Below are positions 35,777-47,666 of a stretch of 64,000 nt of DNA, piece by piece. Under the pieces are notes generated by a model, which did no database searches, had not been told where the DNA came from, and was given only the letters and a program-made list of their open reading frames with translations. Made by a program: the position numbers and the translations under genes. Each line of letters opens with the position of its first letter. The first letter of the stretch is position 1. Origin of the DNA: Absidia repens (lineage: Eukaryota > Mucoromycota > Mucoromycetes > Mucorales > Cunninghamellaceae); contig MCGE01000014.1 in NCBI GenBank assembly GCA_002105175.1, positions 434,001 through 498,000 on the forward strand, read 5' to 3'.

Positions 35777-36084
35777 CAGAGAGTCAAAAGTAGAAAAGGC
35801 GAAGGGCAAAAAAAAGAAGCCTGGTTCTGCGTTTCTTCCAAAAAAGATGTCATCGGCGTTTAGATATAATCCAACCAATGAGAAACACAGGCCAAGATGT
35901 CAACTCTATTGCCATCGAAACAGACAACAACACCCTATATTCACAACAATATGCATCAGCAACAGAGCATTTATAATGAATACACATACACACATATAAA
36001 ACTCTAAATAAACATAGAATCACTTTGGTAAAAAAAAAATACATTCTTTATTTCATTTCAATAAAAAAAAAAAAGACATATAAT
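35777..36084. other. Intergenic region
   Basis: 5' flank of the Rdx gene and 3' flank of uL22. AT-rich with AATAAA signals; no gene seen. Confidence 0.5.
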
Positions 36085-36925
36085 TTAAGCACGAGCCAAA
36101 CGGGAGTTGCGAGCCAATTGACGGGAGTTGAGACGTTGGACCTTCTTATCAGTGGCCTTGGGGACAACAGCATCCTTTTCGGTGAGAATGACTTCAATGT
36201 GAGAAGGAGTGGTCATGTAAGGGTTGATACGACCGTGAGCACGGTAAGTACGACGACGGTGCTTGGGGGCTTGGTTAACAATGACACTGGAGATGTAAAG
36301 TTGATCAAGCTCCAAACCCTTAGCCTATAGAACAAAAAAATCACACGCAGTAGTCAGTTTCAATCCAACTTTCTTTATAATATCCAATCATCATCGTCAT
36401 CATCGTGTGTATTTACTTCAGCGTTGGATTCAGCATTCTTCAACAAGTCAGTGATGAACTTGACTGACTTGACAGGCCAGCGACCTTGGGTAGTACCGAA
36501 TTGGTTGACTTGAGGAGTACGACCAACACCACCGTTGAAACGACGGAAAGGAATGGCAGCCTTGTGTTCAGTGACGTTGGACAAGTAAGTGTAGGCCTTG
36601 GACAACTTCATACCTTGAACGGCAGCGGCAACTTCGTGGGTGTTCTTGAACTATTAAATAACAATAATAAAAACCAGTGTAAGTCTTGGTAGTCCAACAA
36701 CTCCATTTTCCTAACCATTATTTTTTCTTTGAATACGTACGTGGACACGGAGGTAACCACCTCGAGACTTGGCAGCTAAATAATAACAAAAAAAACAAAG
36801 GTAAGTATTTGCACCATAGTCATTGCCCGTTATATGGATTGAATAATGTCATGAACTTTATTATTGTTCTTCCCCCCTCACTTACCCTTGGCGGCGTTAG
36901 CAGGAGCAGCGGCGTATCTGACCAT
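36085..36925 (-). CDS. RPL17: 60S ribosomal protein uL22
   Basis: Large-subunit protein lining the peptide exit tunnel, 182 residues (yeast 184). Four exons: 36925-36886, 36775-36741, 36650-36417 and 36324-36085. The start [20 protein letters not shown] is the usual N-terminus. Conserved segments include [38 protein letters not shown] and [11 protein letters not shown], and the basic tail ends [14 protein letters not shown]. Introns fall early in the gene, as in the other ribosomal protein genes here. Identification is firm. Confidence 0.97.
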
Positions 36926-37500
36926 GGTAGAGTCTATAATAAAAAGAAAAAAGATCAGTCCAACATTTCCATTGATAGAAAATTAAAATAAAAAAAATAC
37001 ATCCACTAACACAAATCCATCGATCCATCCAATCATCCATCCATTTTCAAAACTGTAGTATCGATGATGTGGCGGATTATGTCTAAATGATCATGGTTGT
37101 ACGTTTGCCTTCACTTTTCTTTTGCTTTTTACCTTTGTAAAAAATACGACGTCGAAAGAGGAGGAGTATATCTTCTTGTAAGCAAACATACAAATCATAA
37201 CCCCCCACTTTCAGCCCATTTGGACTCCGCTTCCGGACCGGTGTGGTAATTGAGCCCGCCCAACACAGAGACATGTAGATATGATAATAGGGTAAAATAT
37301 TGTTCATTTATTAACATGAAAGTGATGAAGAGATAGGAGTGTCAAAAGCAAATCAATAATAATAATAAAAAAGTGGGGAATATATAAAAGAAGGGGAGAA
37401 GTATACAGAGAGTGAGAAGGGGTAAAAGAGGACATTGTACAAAGAGAAGAAAAAAAGGGGAATATAATGATATGATAGATTTAGGGTACTACCACTACTA
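36926..37500. other. Intergenic region upstream of uL22
   Basis: Promoter side of uL22 and 3' side of the phytochelatin-synthase-like gene. A GC-rich patch at about 37200-37265 (CCGCTTCCGGACCGG) stands out from the AT-rich surroundings and may be regulatory. No gene seen. Confidence 0.45.
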
Positions 37501-38563
37501 TTAGAGTTGACAGCGACGATTGGTACAGCCTTCACATTTGAGAGGTTTTGCATTCAGGCCTTGTTTCAATACAAAATAACCACGAGAAAGACCAGTGGAG
37601 TCCTGTTTCAGCATGGCGCGATAAAGGTCCTTGGTATTTACCCAAACGCTAGGATGATGTACCCGGTCGACGTCCATAATCAAAGTTTGTTGTTGGTCAG
37701 CATTGTGGGCACCAATAGGGCTGTAGTGAGCATCTTGTTGTTGCTGTCCAGTTTGCCCCAAAACAGATCGAGCATAATGAACGACTAGCTGTGAGGATGA
37801 GTTGGAGGTCACTTGTTCCAGTGTTTTTAGGAATTGCGCATAACTAGTACCATCAGCCATGTTGGCACGGAAGGATGAAACACTACAATGAGGTTGTGCC
37901 AAACAAGTAAATTCGTCAAAAGGAATACCATGTTCCGTCACATGTTCAGCGGAAGAGCATGGTTTGAGCTGATCACCAGAATACTATCATGAAAGAAAAA
38001 AAAGTTGAGTAAAAGGGAAGAGAACGGATTTTTTTTTTTTTATTATTATTACCCAACGCCAATTTCCCTTCCAAATTGTTCGGGGGTCAATTTCAAGTGC
38101 ATTCAAAGCCATCGTCACTAAAAAAGGGAAGAAAAAAGAAGCCCATTAGAGTTGGTCAAAAAGACTTTGTCTTTATTTCCTATAATCATCCATTTCTTTT
38201 TTACAAATATAACTACTTACAAGAGCTAATACCAGCCAGGTAAGGAGACGATTGAGCAGTAAAGTTTCCAAGAAGCTTAAAGAAACTTTCTGTTTGACCT
38301 TGATTCATAGCACCCCGAAACAAGGATTTGCCTTCCGGTGATGTAAATGGAATCAGGGTAGGAGTAGTATACTTTTCCACAACAGGATGAAGGAAAGAGT
38401 CCAAAGTAGGGAAATCTTGGGAAGTAGAAGAGGGAAAGAAGGGAGGACCAGCGGCACCAATTCGATGTTGCGCGAGAGAGAGAGGTCGATGAGACACAGT
38501 AGTGGTCATATACCGAGGAAAACTTGATACCATACGCTTTAAGCTTGAGTGAATAGGGAACAT
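37501..38563 (-). CDS. Phytochelatin synthase-like protein without the catalytic Cys
   Basis: Papain-like family in which active members join gamma-Glu-Cys units of glutathione into metal-binding phytochelatins. Three exons: 38563-38221, 38117-38053 and 37983-37501, giving 296 residues. Family blocks in order: FTSPEGKSLFRGAMNQG, FFKLLGNFTAQSSPYLAGIS, MALNALEIDP, WKGNWRW, GIPFDEFTCLA, GQTG, HYSPIGAHN and LIMDVDRVHHPSVWV. His222 and Asp240 match the catalytic His and Asp. The residue that aligns without gaps to the nucleophilic Cys (PAYCGL in the plant enzyme) is Ala110 (PYLAGI), codon GCT at 38234-38236. A Cys-rich end, KCEGCTNRRCQL, closes the protein. The fold assignment is strong, but activity as a transpeptidase is doubtful. 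The N-terminus (MFPIHSSLKRMVSS...) is basic and Ser-rich and could target mitochondria; a second start at 38533 is possible. Confidence 0.88.
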
Positions 38564-39652
38564 AATATGGACGAGAAATAGAAAAATATAAAAAATGGGA
38601 ACAAGGTAGAAAAAGAAGGAAAAAAAATTTACATCTGATAAAAATAATAAATATTTTTCAATTTCCGGCAACCAATGAAATTGATTGATCCTTTATCAGA
38701 TAGGAATGCACGTTGATGGTCTCATATCTTTATCAGATTGTGGATTATTTTTGTGTCTGTATTTAAATTGGTTACCTTGTGCACACACATTGGTCAAGAG
38801 ATTAAAGTTGAGAGTGACTTTCCTTCTTTTCTTTGATAATAATACCGGGATGAAATAATCAGCGTGCAACATACAATTGATTCCCATAAGCAAAAGTTGT
38901 TTTTTTTTCGTTTCGTATCTAATCCAAGTGGATACATATCTAGTCAGAATCATGACCCACTTGACCCCTCTCTCATTTTAAATTACAGTACCCACACTAT
39001 ATCTTTCATCAGAAAAGTGACCAAAAGATTTGAAATGGTCATATTTTCTCAAAGCATCGTTTTTTTATTCAGTTGATAGATGGAAATCACCTAGCACTCT
39101 TTTTTTTTTTTTGCGCACACACAAATTCGACAAAACAAACTAGAAGTACGAGAGTGATTTTGGAAACGTGTAAGAAACATTTTATTCAAATGATGTAGAT
39201 ATAAACTAAACTAGTTAAGATAGCGACAGTTTCTATGTCAGTAATACAAGTTGGAGACTAATCTAATGGTAACTCAAATCGCTAATCCGAAGTGAATGAA
39301 GCGAAACAGCGAATATTAAGTATCAGAGTCAAAGCGCTGAGCATAATAATTGAGTCTGATGGGTTATTTTTCGAACACCGGTCTTTTTTTTTTTTTTTTT
39401 TTTTTTGTAACCTGTGCTTTTTTATCCCAGTGCTGCGGCGATTTCTCTTTCCTCTTTCTTCCTCTTGTTTTCTTTTTTCATTCAATCCCCCTACTCCATT
39501 CTCCCCCAAGTCATGTTCATTTAAAAAAAAAACTTCTACTTTATTTATCTTATTTCATACATACTCCAAAACGTCTTTTCCAACCTCCTCTTATCCCTGT
39601 ACATATACTCTTTTTATACATATATATCCATCCTAATAAAACTACGTGAAGA
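38564..39652. promoter_or_regulatory. Divergent intergenic region
   Basis: 1.1 kb between two divergent starts. T runs at 39100-39112 and 39385-39405, and pyrimidine-rich DNA (39430-39560) ahead of the + strand gene. No gene recognised; the open frames at 39292-39649 are Phe/Ser/Pro-rich readings of the pyrimidine tract. Confidence 0.5.
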
Positions 39653-40336
39653 ATGCATTCCAATCATCATACGCTTCGACAGCATCATAATATAACACCC
39701 ACAACAACACAACGGCAGCAAGGTTACCTCAACGGGAACACAAGATCAACATATATACCACCATCATTGCATTTACCAACACCAAGTCAAGCGGATCCTT
39801 TTGCGAACATGAGTGCATACGTAGACTACCAAAAAAAAATTGAAACCCTCAAAACGTCACTAGCAACAAATGTCACCAAATCTACAGCAGCATCAGCAAC
39901 AGTGACCAGCAGGGACGATTATCCATCACAGATGATAAGACCCTTGACTTCGACAGAACGGCATCATCATCGGCAGGAATCATTCACGATCGATTTAAAG
40001 GAGGACGAGGATGGAAGATTTTGGAGCAATGGTAGTATTATGTCATCGGGCAGTAGCAACAGTAGCGGCAGTAGCAGTGGATTTTTGACGCCTCCCAGAT
40101 CATTATCGCCCATGACGACAACTACAACTACAACTACAGCATTTAACAATCGTCATCATCGTCATCATCATCAGGAACAGTTATCCTCGGATTCAGATAC
40201 TTGTTACGTGACCATGGAAGACAGGCTCAAATTTTTGTCCTTTTTACGACATCGAACGGGATGGCATACAGATACGGTCACTGATTTGGATTACATGAAA
40301 AATAGCGGCTCTCTCTTTTTTTGGGATGGACAATAG
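39653..40336 (+). CDS. Ser/Thr/His-rich protein of unknown function
   Basis: Single 227-codon frame with a clear ATG at 39653 and a pyrimidine-rich leader. Family not recognised. Low-complexity blocks dominate: His/Thr/Gln at the start, Ser/Gly runs (about residues 130-145), a Thr run and His-rich tracts. Between them are phosphorylation-like sites (TPPRSLSP). The last third is less biased: YVTMEDRLKFLSFLRHRTGW and LDYMKNSGSLFFWDGQ look like a short conserved module. Intronless, unlike most genes here. A real gene is likely because the frame spans several codon contexts, but function cannot be given. Confidence 0.5.
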   Translation: MHSNHHTLRQHHNITPTTTQRQQGYLNGNTRSTYIPPSLHLPTPSQADPFANMSAYVDYQKKIETLKTSLATNVTKSTAASATVTSRDDYPSQMIRPLTSTERHHHRQESFTIDLKEDEDGRFWSNGSIMSSGSSNSSGSSSGFLTPPRSLSPMTTTTTTTTAFNNRHHRHHHQEQLSSDSDTCYVTMEDRLKFLSFLRHRTGWHTDTVTDLDYMKNSGSLFFWDGQ

Positions 40337-41005
40337 CGCCTCCCTCCTTCCCCCCCCTTTTGTTTCCATACGAATGCATTGTTGGAATATTATTGTTTGA
40401 ATCAGTGAACTCTCCTTGCCCGTATATAGGTCAGTTGGTGATTAGACTAGATATATAGTTTTTAGTTTCTCCCCTCCCCCTCTCATCTCTCTCCCTTCTT
40501 CCCCTCAGTCATTCAAATATATATATACTTATATTTATACTTATTTATATTTTTATTTTTGCTTACAATTGAATGATGTAATAAAATGATGTTGGCTTTT
40601 AATTCATTCTGATTATGTACATGTATGAGGCGTTTTTTTTTTTGTAATGAAAATATGTAGTATTGATAAACGGAGAGTATGTGTGATTTAATGATGTGTT
40701 GATGAAAAACCGGTTTATGCGATGATGATGATGTTGGCAGACATATTATTCATTGGGTTCGATGAATCTCGGATATGACTTTTATATTAGGATGATAATA
40801 GGATGGTGATGACGTTGATTTGAAGGGATATATCAAAATTGCGATATTGAAGCATGACGAAGTTTATCGGTACCAAAGCTTTGGTTTTCAAGGAACAAAC
40901 AAGAAAAAAAAAAGAATGTTATGTGTAACAGCGAGCCAACACAAAGAGTTAGAAAAGAGAAGTGGTATCATATATATTTATTAATTTGAGATAGACTATT
41001 TATCC

Positions 41006-41036
<31 letters not shown>

Positions 41037-41795
41037 GCGAAGAAAAAGGATCCAGTGGAAGGAGGATACTAAAATAAAAATAAAACCAAAAAGCATCCGA
41101 AATCAGAGGGTCTTGTGAACAGTAAATAATTTTCATCAGTATTACTTTATATGGCAAAAAGAGATGAAGGACGGTCGTTTGACTATGTTTCAATTTCTTT
41201 CGTTTTGGATCGCCGAGATATCACTTGGAGTAATAAAAAAAATCATTTTTTTAAAGTCCACAGTGAATCGCAACCATACTATTTTCTCCTACACGTTTAT
41301 TCCTAATTTTACCCAGTAAGAAAGACCAGAGAATAGGTGATCAAGGAAATCGGCCAATCTTGGATGAGCAGACCACATTTGGAATAACGATTGATCGGTT
41401 GGTGGATTTTTTCAGATCTATTTCTTCCAGTGAAGAAACATGCCAAGTATGACTGGGAGGCCTCGAGCTGCAGAAATTATTTCCAACTCCGGCCGCCTCT
41501 CAAAATATAATTGTCCCTTTTTTTCATTTTACCTCTTTCTTTTCCTTTCTACTTTTTTTTTCCTCATTCATTCTTTTTTCTTATTATTATCTTGTTTGTT
41601 TCTTGATTTGGTGGTGACACGCACACGATCACACACATATCTCAGATTTTATTTACCCCGTCAATTATATTTGACCCTTTTTTATTTTTCTCAAAAAACA
41701 AACCTCCCTTTTTATTCTTACTCACATTCACTTCTACTATATTAAGGGACGACTTCTTATATTCTACTCTGTTCCTTTTTTGATTTATAATCATT
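40337..41795. other. 1.5 kb intergenic region upstream of the velvet gene
   Basis: AT-rich. A run of about 27 A lies at 41009-41035, and pyrimidine-rich DNA at 41510-41760 directly precedes the velvet start. No gene recognised. Confidence 0.5.
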
Positions 41796-41843
41796 ATGCT
41801 ACCATATTATCAAGGTGGGTATGTCTTAAACAACACTCAACAA

Positions 41844-41878
<35 letters not shown>

Positions 41879-42213
41879 TCAACATCAACATCAACATCAA
41901 CATCAACAACATCAACAACATCAACAACATCAACATCAACATCAGCAACATCAACTACAGCAGCAGCAGCAGCAGCAACAACAACAGCAACAACAACAGC
42001 AACAACAACAGCAACAACAACAGCAACAACAACAGCAAAACGAAGGACTTTATGATACATATGACCGATCGATTGTGACTGATCAAAACCAAATGAACAA
42101 AGAATTAAGCCATCTCGATTTTTCTCCTATGCCAGGTAGCTCACAGGACACGCTGGATCAAAGTCAACTTCAACTTCAATTTCAATTTCAACAGCAACAG
42201 CAACATCAACAGC

Positions 42214-42256
<43 letters not shown>

Positions 42257-43889
42257 GCAACATACAGCATATCCGGAGTATGCACTGATGCACGGTCAAC
42301 CTTACCCTGAATTTACTTATGGAAACACATTGATGAACGACACTAGTTTGACGCCGTTACCGGAAACCGAGTATGTGCGACAACAGGAAGATGTATTTAG
42401 CGAATTGATATCATTGGCTAATCGTCGACAACACCATAATAATCCGCCTCCTACATGTCCACCTCCTCAGCTCTCGTCGTCTTCCTATTCATATCCCACA
42501 CATTTAGCACATCATTCCCTTTCAACCGCAACACCAAACATGATGACGGCAGGACCCTCATTATTATCATCATCTTCATCAACGCCGTTAGCAGCAGCAG
42601 CAGCAGCAGCGGTAGCACCGCCATCTTTGGCAGGAGCAACATGGGATCATTCCCCCCATGATCGAATTTATGAACTCAAAGTGGTGCAACAACCTTACCG
42701 TGCTAGAATGTGTGGTTTTGGTGATAAAGATCGGCGACCTATATCTCCCCCTCCTATTTTACAAATGTGGACTAGAACAAAAGATGGTCATTTGGTCAAA
42801 CCAGAGTGAGTGCCAAAAAAAAAAAAAAAAAAAAAAAGGCGAAAAGCCATTAATAATCAATAACCAACACATTTTTATTTTTATTTTAAATAGATCCATT
42901 GATATTTCCTTCTTTATTGTCTTGTGTGATAGTTGGCATGAAGATGGCACCACCGAAGCTAATCTTGTTTATCATTCATTTTCATCACCTCCACCAACAC
43001 AACCACAACAACGATCTTCCACCTCGTCTTCTTCAACTTCGTCGATCACAGCCTCTCAGCAACACCACCTAACGCCCACGAATGATCCTGCCTCATCATC
43101 CAATGACGAAATCACCAAAACCTTACAAATGCGCAATTTGGTTGGCTCCTCGGTTGCTTCTGCTGCTAAACTCTATGATTTGGATGGTAATCTTGGTATC
43201 TTTTTTGTTTTCCAAGATATCAGTTTTCGAACGGAAGGCAAATTCAAATTGGCTTTTTCTTTAATCGATGTTGGCTCGTAAGTTGATTCTTTCTTTTGTT
43301 TTGGGATGGGATGGGCTGATATGAAGCGGGTAAGGGGCGGGTATTTTGTCATTTATTATTATTATATTATTATTATTATTATTATTATTATATAATATTG
43401 TTATACATATTGTGAACCCAAGGAATGGATATTTGCACGGCGCTTCAACAACTCACTCATGTCAAACTTTATATATATGTACATATTTTTATGAAGGCCC
43501 TGCGGGAACACTGTCAATACAGGCTCATCTAGTCAAGTCCTTACAAGAGTTTTCACGGATATGTTTACTGTATTTACTGCTAAAAAATTCCCTGGTGTTG
43601 TTAGTAAGTATTTATAGGGGAGGGGGTAATACTAGTGGCAGTAGTAGTTAAGATCATATGGCAATAGCAGGTACACATATTCAATCCACCTTTTTTTTTT
43701 TTTTGATCCATAGAATCCACTGCTCTATCCCAATGTTTCGCCAAGCAAGGTGTCAAGATTCCCATTAGAAAGGATACTCAAGTGAAAAGAAAAAAGTCGA
43801 CAAAACAAGCCTCTTCCTCCTTTGAAAATACGATGGACGGTACTCTTCCTGACGACGATATTGACAATGATGAAGATGTTGAACAATGA
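41796..43889 (+). CDS. Velvet-domain regulator with long polyGln tracts
   Basis: Fungal transcription regulator with the NF-kB-like velvet fold, which in other fungi controls development and secondary metabolism. Four exons: 41796-42805, 42894-43277, 43497-43603 and 43714-43889, giving 558 residues. The N-terminal half is dominated by Gln/His repeats (about 15-81 and 131-155). The velvet domain starts near residue 290 (YELKVVQQPYRARMCGFGDKDRRPISPPPI). It is interrupted by a Ser/Thr/Pro/Gln insert (about 366-410) and resumes with NLVGSSVASAAKLYDLDG, FVFQDISFRTEGKFKLAFSL and VFTAKKFPGVVKSTALSQC. It ends with a basic then acidic tail. An insert inside the velvet domain is known from VelB, so a VelB relation is possible but unproven. 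ATG 41796 is the first Met of the frame. Confidence 0.9.
41838..42037 (+). repeat. CAA/CAT/CAG trinucleotide tract in the velvet coding region
   Basis: About 200 bp of CAA, CAT and CAG codons encoding Gln and alternating Gln-His. The pattern shifts from pure CAA to CATCAA pairs and then CAGCAACAACAG units, so it grew by several expansion steps. Open frames on other phases and the opposite strand here are artefacts of the repeat. Confidence 0.9.
42188..42260 (+). repeat. Second CAA/CAG tract in the velvet coding region
   Basis: About 70 bp of mostly CAA codons with a few CAG and one CAT, encoding polyGln. A shorter GCA run (42589-42611) encoding polyAla follows downstream. Confidence 0.9.
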
Positions 43890-45075
43890 TCATTTAATTA
43901 TTTATTTATTTAGCTATTAATAGTTGTAGTTAGTGGTTTAGACAGAAAATCATTCATTTATATAGCTCCGTCTCTCCTTTTTTGAACCCTTTTTGTTTTT
44001 TATGTATAGCCTTACTTATTTTTCTCATTATCATCATCATCCTCTTCATGTATACATTTTTTTTACCATTCACTTTTTTACATTGTTTATGCAAATTCCC
44101 CTCCCCCTTTTTTTATTCTTCCCTCTTACCCTTGATTATTTTCAGTGGCATCATTATATTGTCTTCCCCATCTTTAATTCTCTTTATGTACCTAGTGACG
44201 TTTAATACTTCTTCCCCCCCCCCAATATATACATGCCTATCTATTTTATGATCCTCTTCTTTTTATTATTGTTATTATTATTGTTATTATGTTTGGGTAT
44301 CAGAATATGCTGTTTTGAATATATATTTTTTAATAAAAAGCTTTTTTTTCAACTTCATATTTGAATTGCATTAATTTTGCGGAGAATTGAAAATGATAGG
44401 AGAGATCGAGCTTTTTCATTGGCATTAGAATTTCCCTTCCTCCGTATGTACTCTCCCTGGGTTTACAAAGAATTTTTATAATGACGATGCAAAGAGTGGG
44501 CATGATGCATCAAACAATGACCTTCAGGAATCGAAATTATGGCGGCTTTGAATTGATTGGATGTCATTGACTCCCTTTAGCGGCATCGAATTTTTTTTTT
44601 TTGTGCCCTGAATCATTAGCAACAGCAAGTTACTTACCAATTATGGTTGAGCGATTGACCAACTCGATTTGATACAATCAAAATACTACATTGATTATGT
44701 AAAACCCAATATGAGCTTTTGTTTTTTTTTTTTTATTAAAAGTCATACTATCAATATTTTTAGGTACTTAAAATAAATTCTTCATAGTATGGAACCAAAA
44801 ATGGGAGAAATATTCTTCGAGCAAAACAAAGCAAGTGTCAGTCGCGTCTTTTTTAAAAAGCAAATTATTGTAATATTATTATTGTATTATGCCATTAATA
44901 CACAATGAAATTACAATATGTCAGTTCGAGATGAGAGCCTACCTTTTTAATTTTCTTTTAAGCGCGTGAAAAATGATGGATTGAAATCCCGCTAATATTT
45001 TTTACTTCTAGCAATTCCCAACCCAGAGCTTTTCTTTCTTCCACCTTTTCTTTGACCTTCTATTATATGTAAACC
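43890..45075. other. 1.2 kb intergenic region
   Basis: Velvet 3' flank (AATAAAAAG near 44332) and promoter of the coiled-coil gene. TTGAAATCCCGC at 44981-44992 is the reverse of the GCGGGATTT motif and lies 83-95 nt before the next ATG. No gene seen. Confidence 0.5.
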
Positions 45076-45178
45076 ATGTCGACGAAATCACCTTCAAAGT
45101 TTTGGAAAAAGCTTGGTTTAGGGAAAAAAGGGACCTCCACTCAAGGTAAGTCTTTCCCCAAATACAACCATCCGTCCC

Positions 45179-45212
<34 letters not shown>

Positions 45213-47580
45213 GCTCATATATTCTTCTTTCTTTCTACACTTAGTAAACCGTCCAGCATCTATTCAATCACATACAACACATAATACAACGTTAGCAAAC
45301 AATGATGATGATCGTTCGGTCAAAAGCAAACGGCTTAGGTAAGATGACTCAAATCGACATGAACTATACTGGCGCAGTTTCTCAACATTACCATGTGTTT
45401 TCTTTTCCTTTAGTGGCGTATTTCCTCATCGTAAACAAAGCACCAATTCAATGAAACGACTTCACCAAATGGCCTCAGCGCAATCTGATGCGCCCCATGT
45501 ACCGGCCCTACCATCAGGAAGCAACACCACGTCGACCACCGCCACTACAACTGCCACCACTTTGTCCGGCATAGAAACCAAGCAGCAACCTGGAGACGAT
45601 AGCGCCACTCCTCCCTTAGGGCGTCATGTTGAACAAACTCATCAATCAAACCACGTGGAGCCTAGTACCCCGCCGCCCAAGGATCCCGATCTTGATAAAC
45701 AACAACTGAATGGTAAGTAAACATACATGATCGTCATATTTTGGTAACTTATCTTCCTATCCTTCAACCTAGATATCCCAAATTTCGATGTGATCACCCA
45801 AAACGACGCTAAAACAGAAGATCAACAACAACCAAGCTCTCCAGCAACAACAACAGCAACGCTGGAATCGAATATCAAGTCATGTAGCACAGGACAACAG
45901 CAACAGCCTTCCACAAATCAACAGCATTCATCCACGCCCACTATGAACAACAACAGCAACAAAGCAATGACGTGCACCAGCAATGCTACAAAATCGATCA
46001 AGTCGGCAAAAAGTGCCTCCAGTTTGAAAAAGTCATCCAATCAATCGCTCTCACAAATACCAAAGGAAACTAAAAGTCGTTTGCGCCAACCGTCCCGGGC
46101 AAACAGCACTGCTACCACTGGATCGAATCATTCTGCCACCGCAATCCCATCAGCCTCATCTTCCTCGTCTTCATTACAACAAAAGGATTCAGCTGCATCT
46201 CGTCTAGCCACCGCCACATCTACTCCTCCTCCTCCCATGCCTTCTTTGATCCCAGCCAACCTCAACGGAGCATCGTCTGACCAAAAGGATCACCTCATTC
46301 AGCAACTCCAAGAAGCTTTACAAACCGAACAATCCATCAACCGTGTATTACAGGGTCAAAAAGAAGGTAACTCCCCCTCCCCTCCTCGTCTCCAAAATTC
46401 ATAGGGTAGCATGATAACTAAATACTCCATTCTTTGATTATATTATTGACAATTTAGCGATTACTCGGGATTTGGATTATTTTAGCCTTAGTGTCGACGA
46501 ACTGATGGAAGAAAAGGAATCGTTGGTACAAAAATATGAAGAAGAAAAGGTAATATACTGAATGCAATAGCAACTTCCTCATATATTGAGCACCTGTACT
46601 AAATCATTATATCTTAGCTGAAATCGCAAAGTAAGGAAGAAGACCTGAACGTGTTACTGGAAAAATTGAAAACAAGCACAGACAATGCCAGGGATCGCAG
46701 CATGGAAGTGGATCAATGGAAAACTGAAATTGAGGTAACGGGAAAGCAGGAAAAAATATAACCTACGAACTACCATGTTTTTTTTTCTACGAACTAAACA
46801 TATGTTACTTTTTTAGAATATCAAAGAAGAAATTTCCTTGGAACAAAATGAATTGAAATCCGTTTTAAAACGTAAAGATCAAGAAATTGTCAAATTGAAG
46901 GTAATCAAAGCAATATGTGTGATCCAGATGGAGGAAGAAAAAAATCAGCATGAGCTTCTCATCATTTTTTTCTTAGAATGAACTTGCCAGTGCCAAGGAA
47001 GAAGTCAATGCACTATCATCACGAGTTGACCTGCTCATACAAGAAACTACTACTCATCACAAACCACCCGCCAATGGATCAAATTCACCATCATCCAACC
47101 ATCACCATCATCACTCTATCGCTACTGGTGCTATAGAAACTCCCAGCGCTTCACCACGACTCGATGCTCAGCAATATATAGATCACGACGAAAACAGCGC
47201 AATGCCCGTCGAGGAATCAACATTACCAACACGCACAATCAATGACTCGACTCTGGGAAACAAAAAACGTACTCATTATCCAAGCCTGTCTGTTTCCACT
47301 GCACCACCATCTTCTCACCATCCTCTTGATGATGAATTAATGTCATTGACCAAGGAAAAGGAGAGGGTACGTATATAATAGTTGGCATAAAAAAATTGGC
47401 AAAACATGCTACTCACTCCCCCCTTTTTTTTATCTCTTCTAGTTACAATCTGATTATGGCAAGATTCCATTATCTGGTGGTGGTCCGATGTCAAGACGCC
47501 GTAAAGAACAACTGGAAGAAATGCTGGATGAAGTAGATAGTCAACTTAGCAAGGTCAAGCAAAAAATCCGCCGGTCTTGA
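45076..47580 (+). CDS. Coiled-coil protein with disordered N-terminus, unknown function
   Basis: Nine exons with consistent phases: 45076-45145, 45245-45338, 45414-45712, 45773-46366, 46458-46549, 46618-46734, 46817-46900, 46977-47366 and 47443-47580, giving 625 residues. The start MSTKSPSKFWKKLGLGKKG is a basic amphipathic helix that could bind membranes. A long Ser/Thr/Gln/Pro-rich region (about 25-350) follows. Then comes a coiled coil beginning QLQEALQTEQSINRVLQGQKE and continuing through LSVDELMEEKESLVQKYEEE and NELKSVLKRKDQEIVKLK. A second disordered stretch is followed by a compact end: LMSLTKEKERLQSDYGKIPL, then GGGPMSRRRKEQLEEMLDEV and SQLSKVKQKIRRS. The ending looks conserved and probably pairs in a coiled coil. 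I do not recognise the family; a cytoskeletal or cortical role is a guess. Confidence 0.75.
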
Positions 47581-47630
47581 GTTCAATTTCTCCTCTATAG
47601 TCATTATACCCCTCTTCCCCCTCCCTGCTC

Positions 47631-47666
<36 letters not shown>

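Noticed and set aside
35777..35878. Upstream ATG at 35878 as the start of the Rdx protein
   Set aside because: The extra residues are Phe-rich and unlike the family; the ATG at 35776 gives the usual N-terminus.
41780..42060. Long Thr/Ser/Ala frame (+) and Val/Asp frame (-) over the CAA/CAG tract
   Set aside because: They are other-phase readings of the trinucleotide repeat inside the velvet gene.
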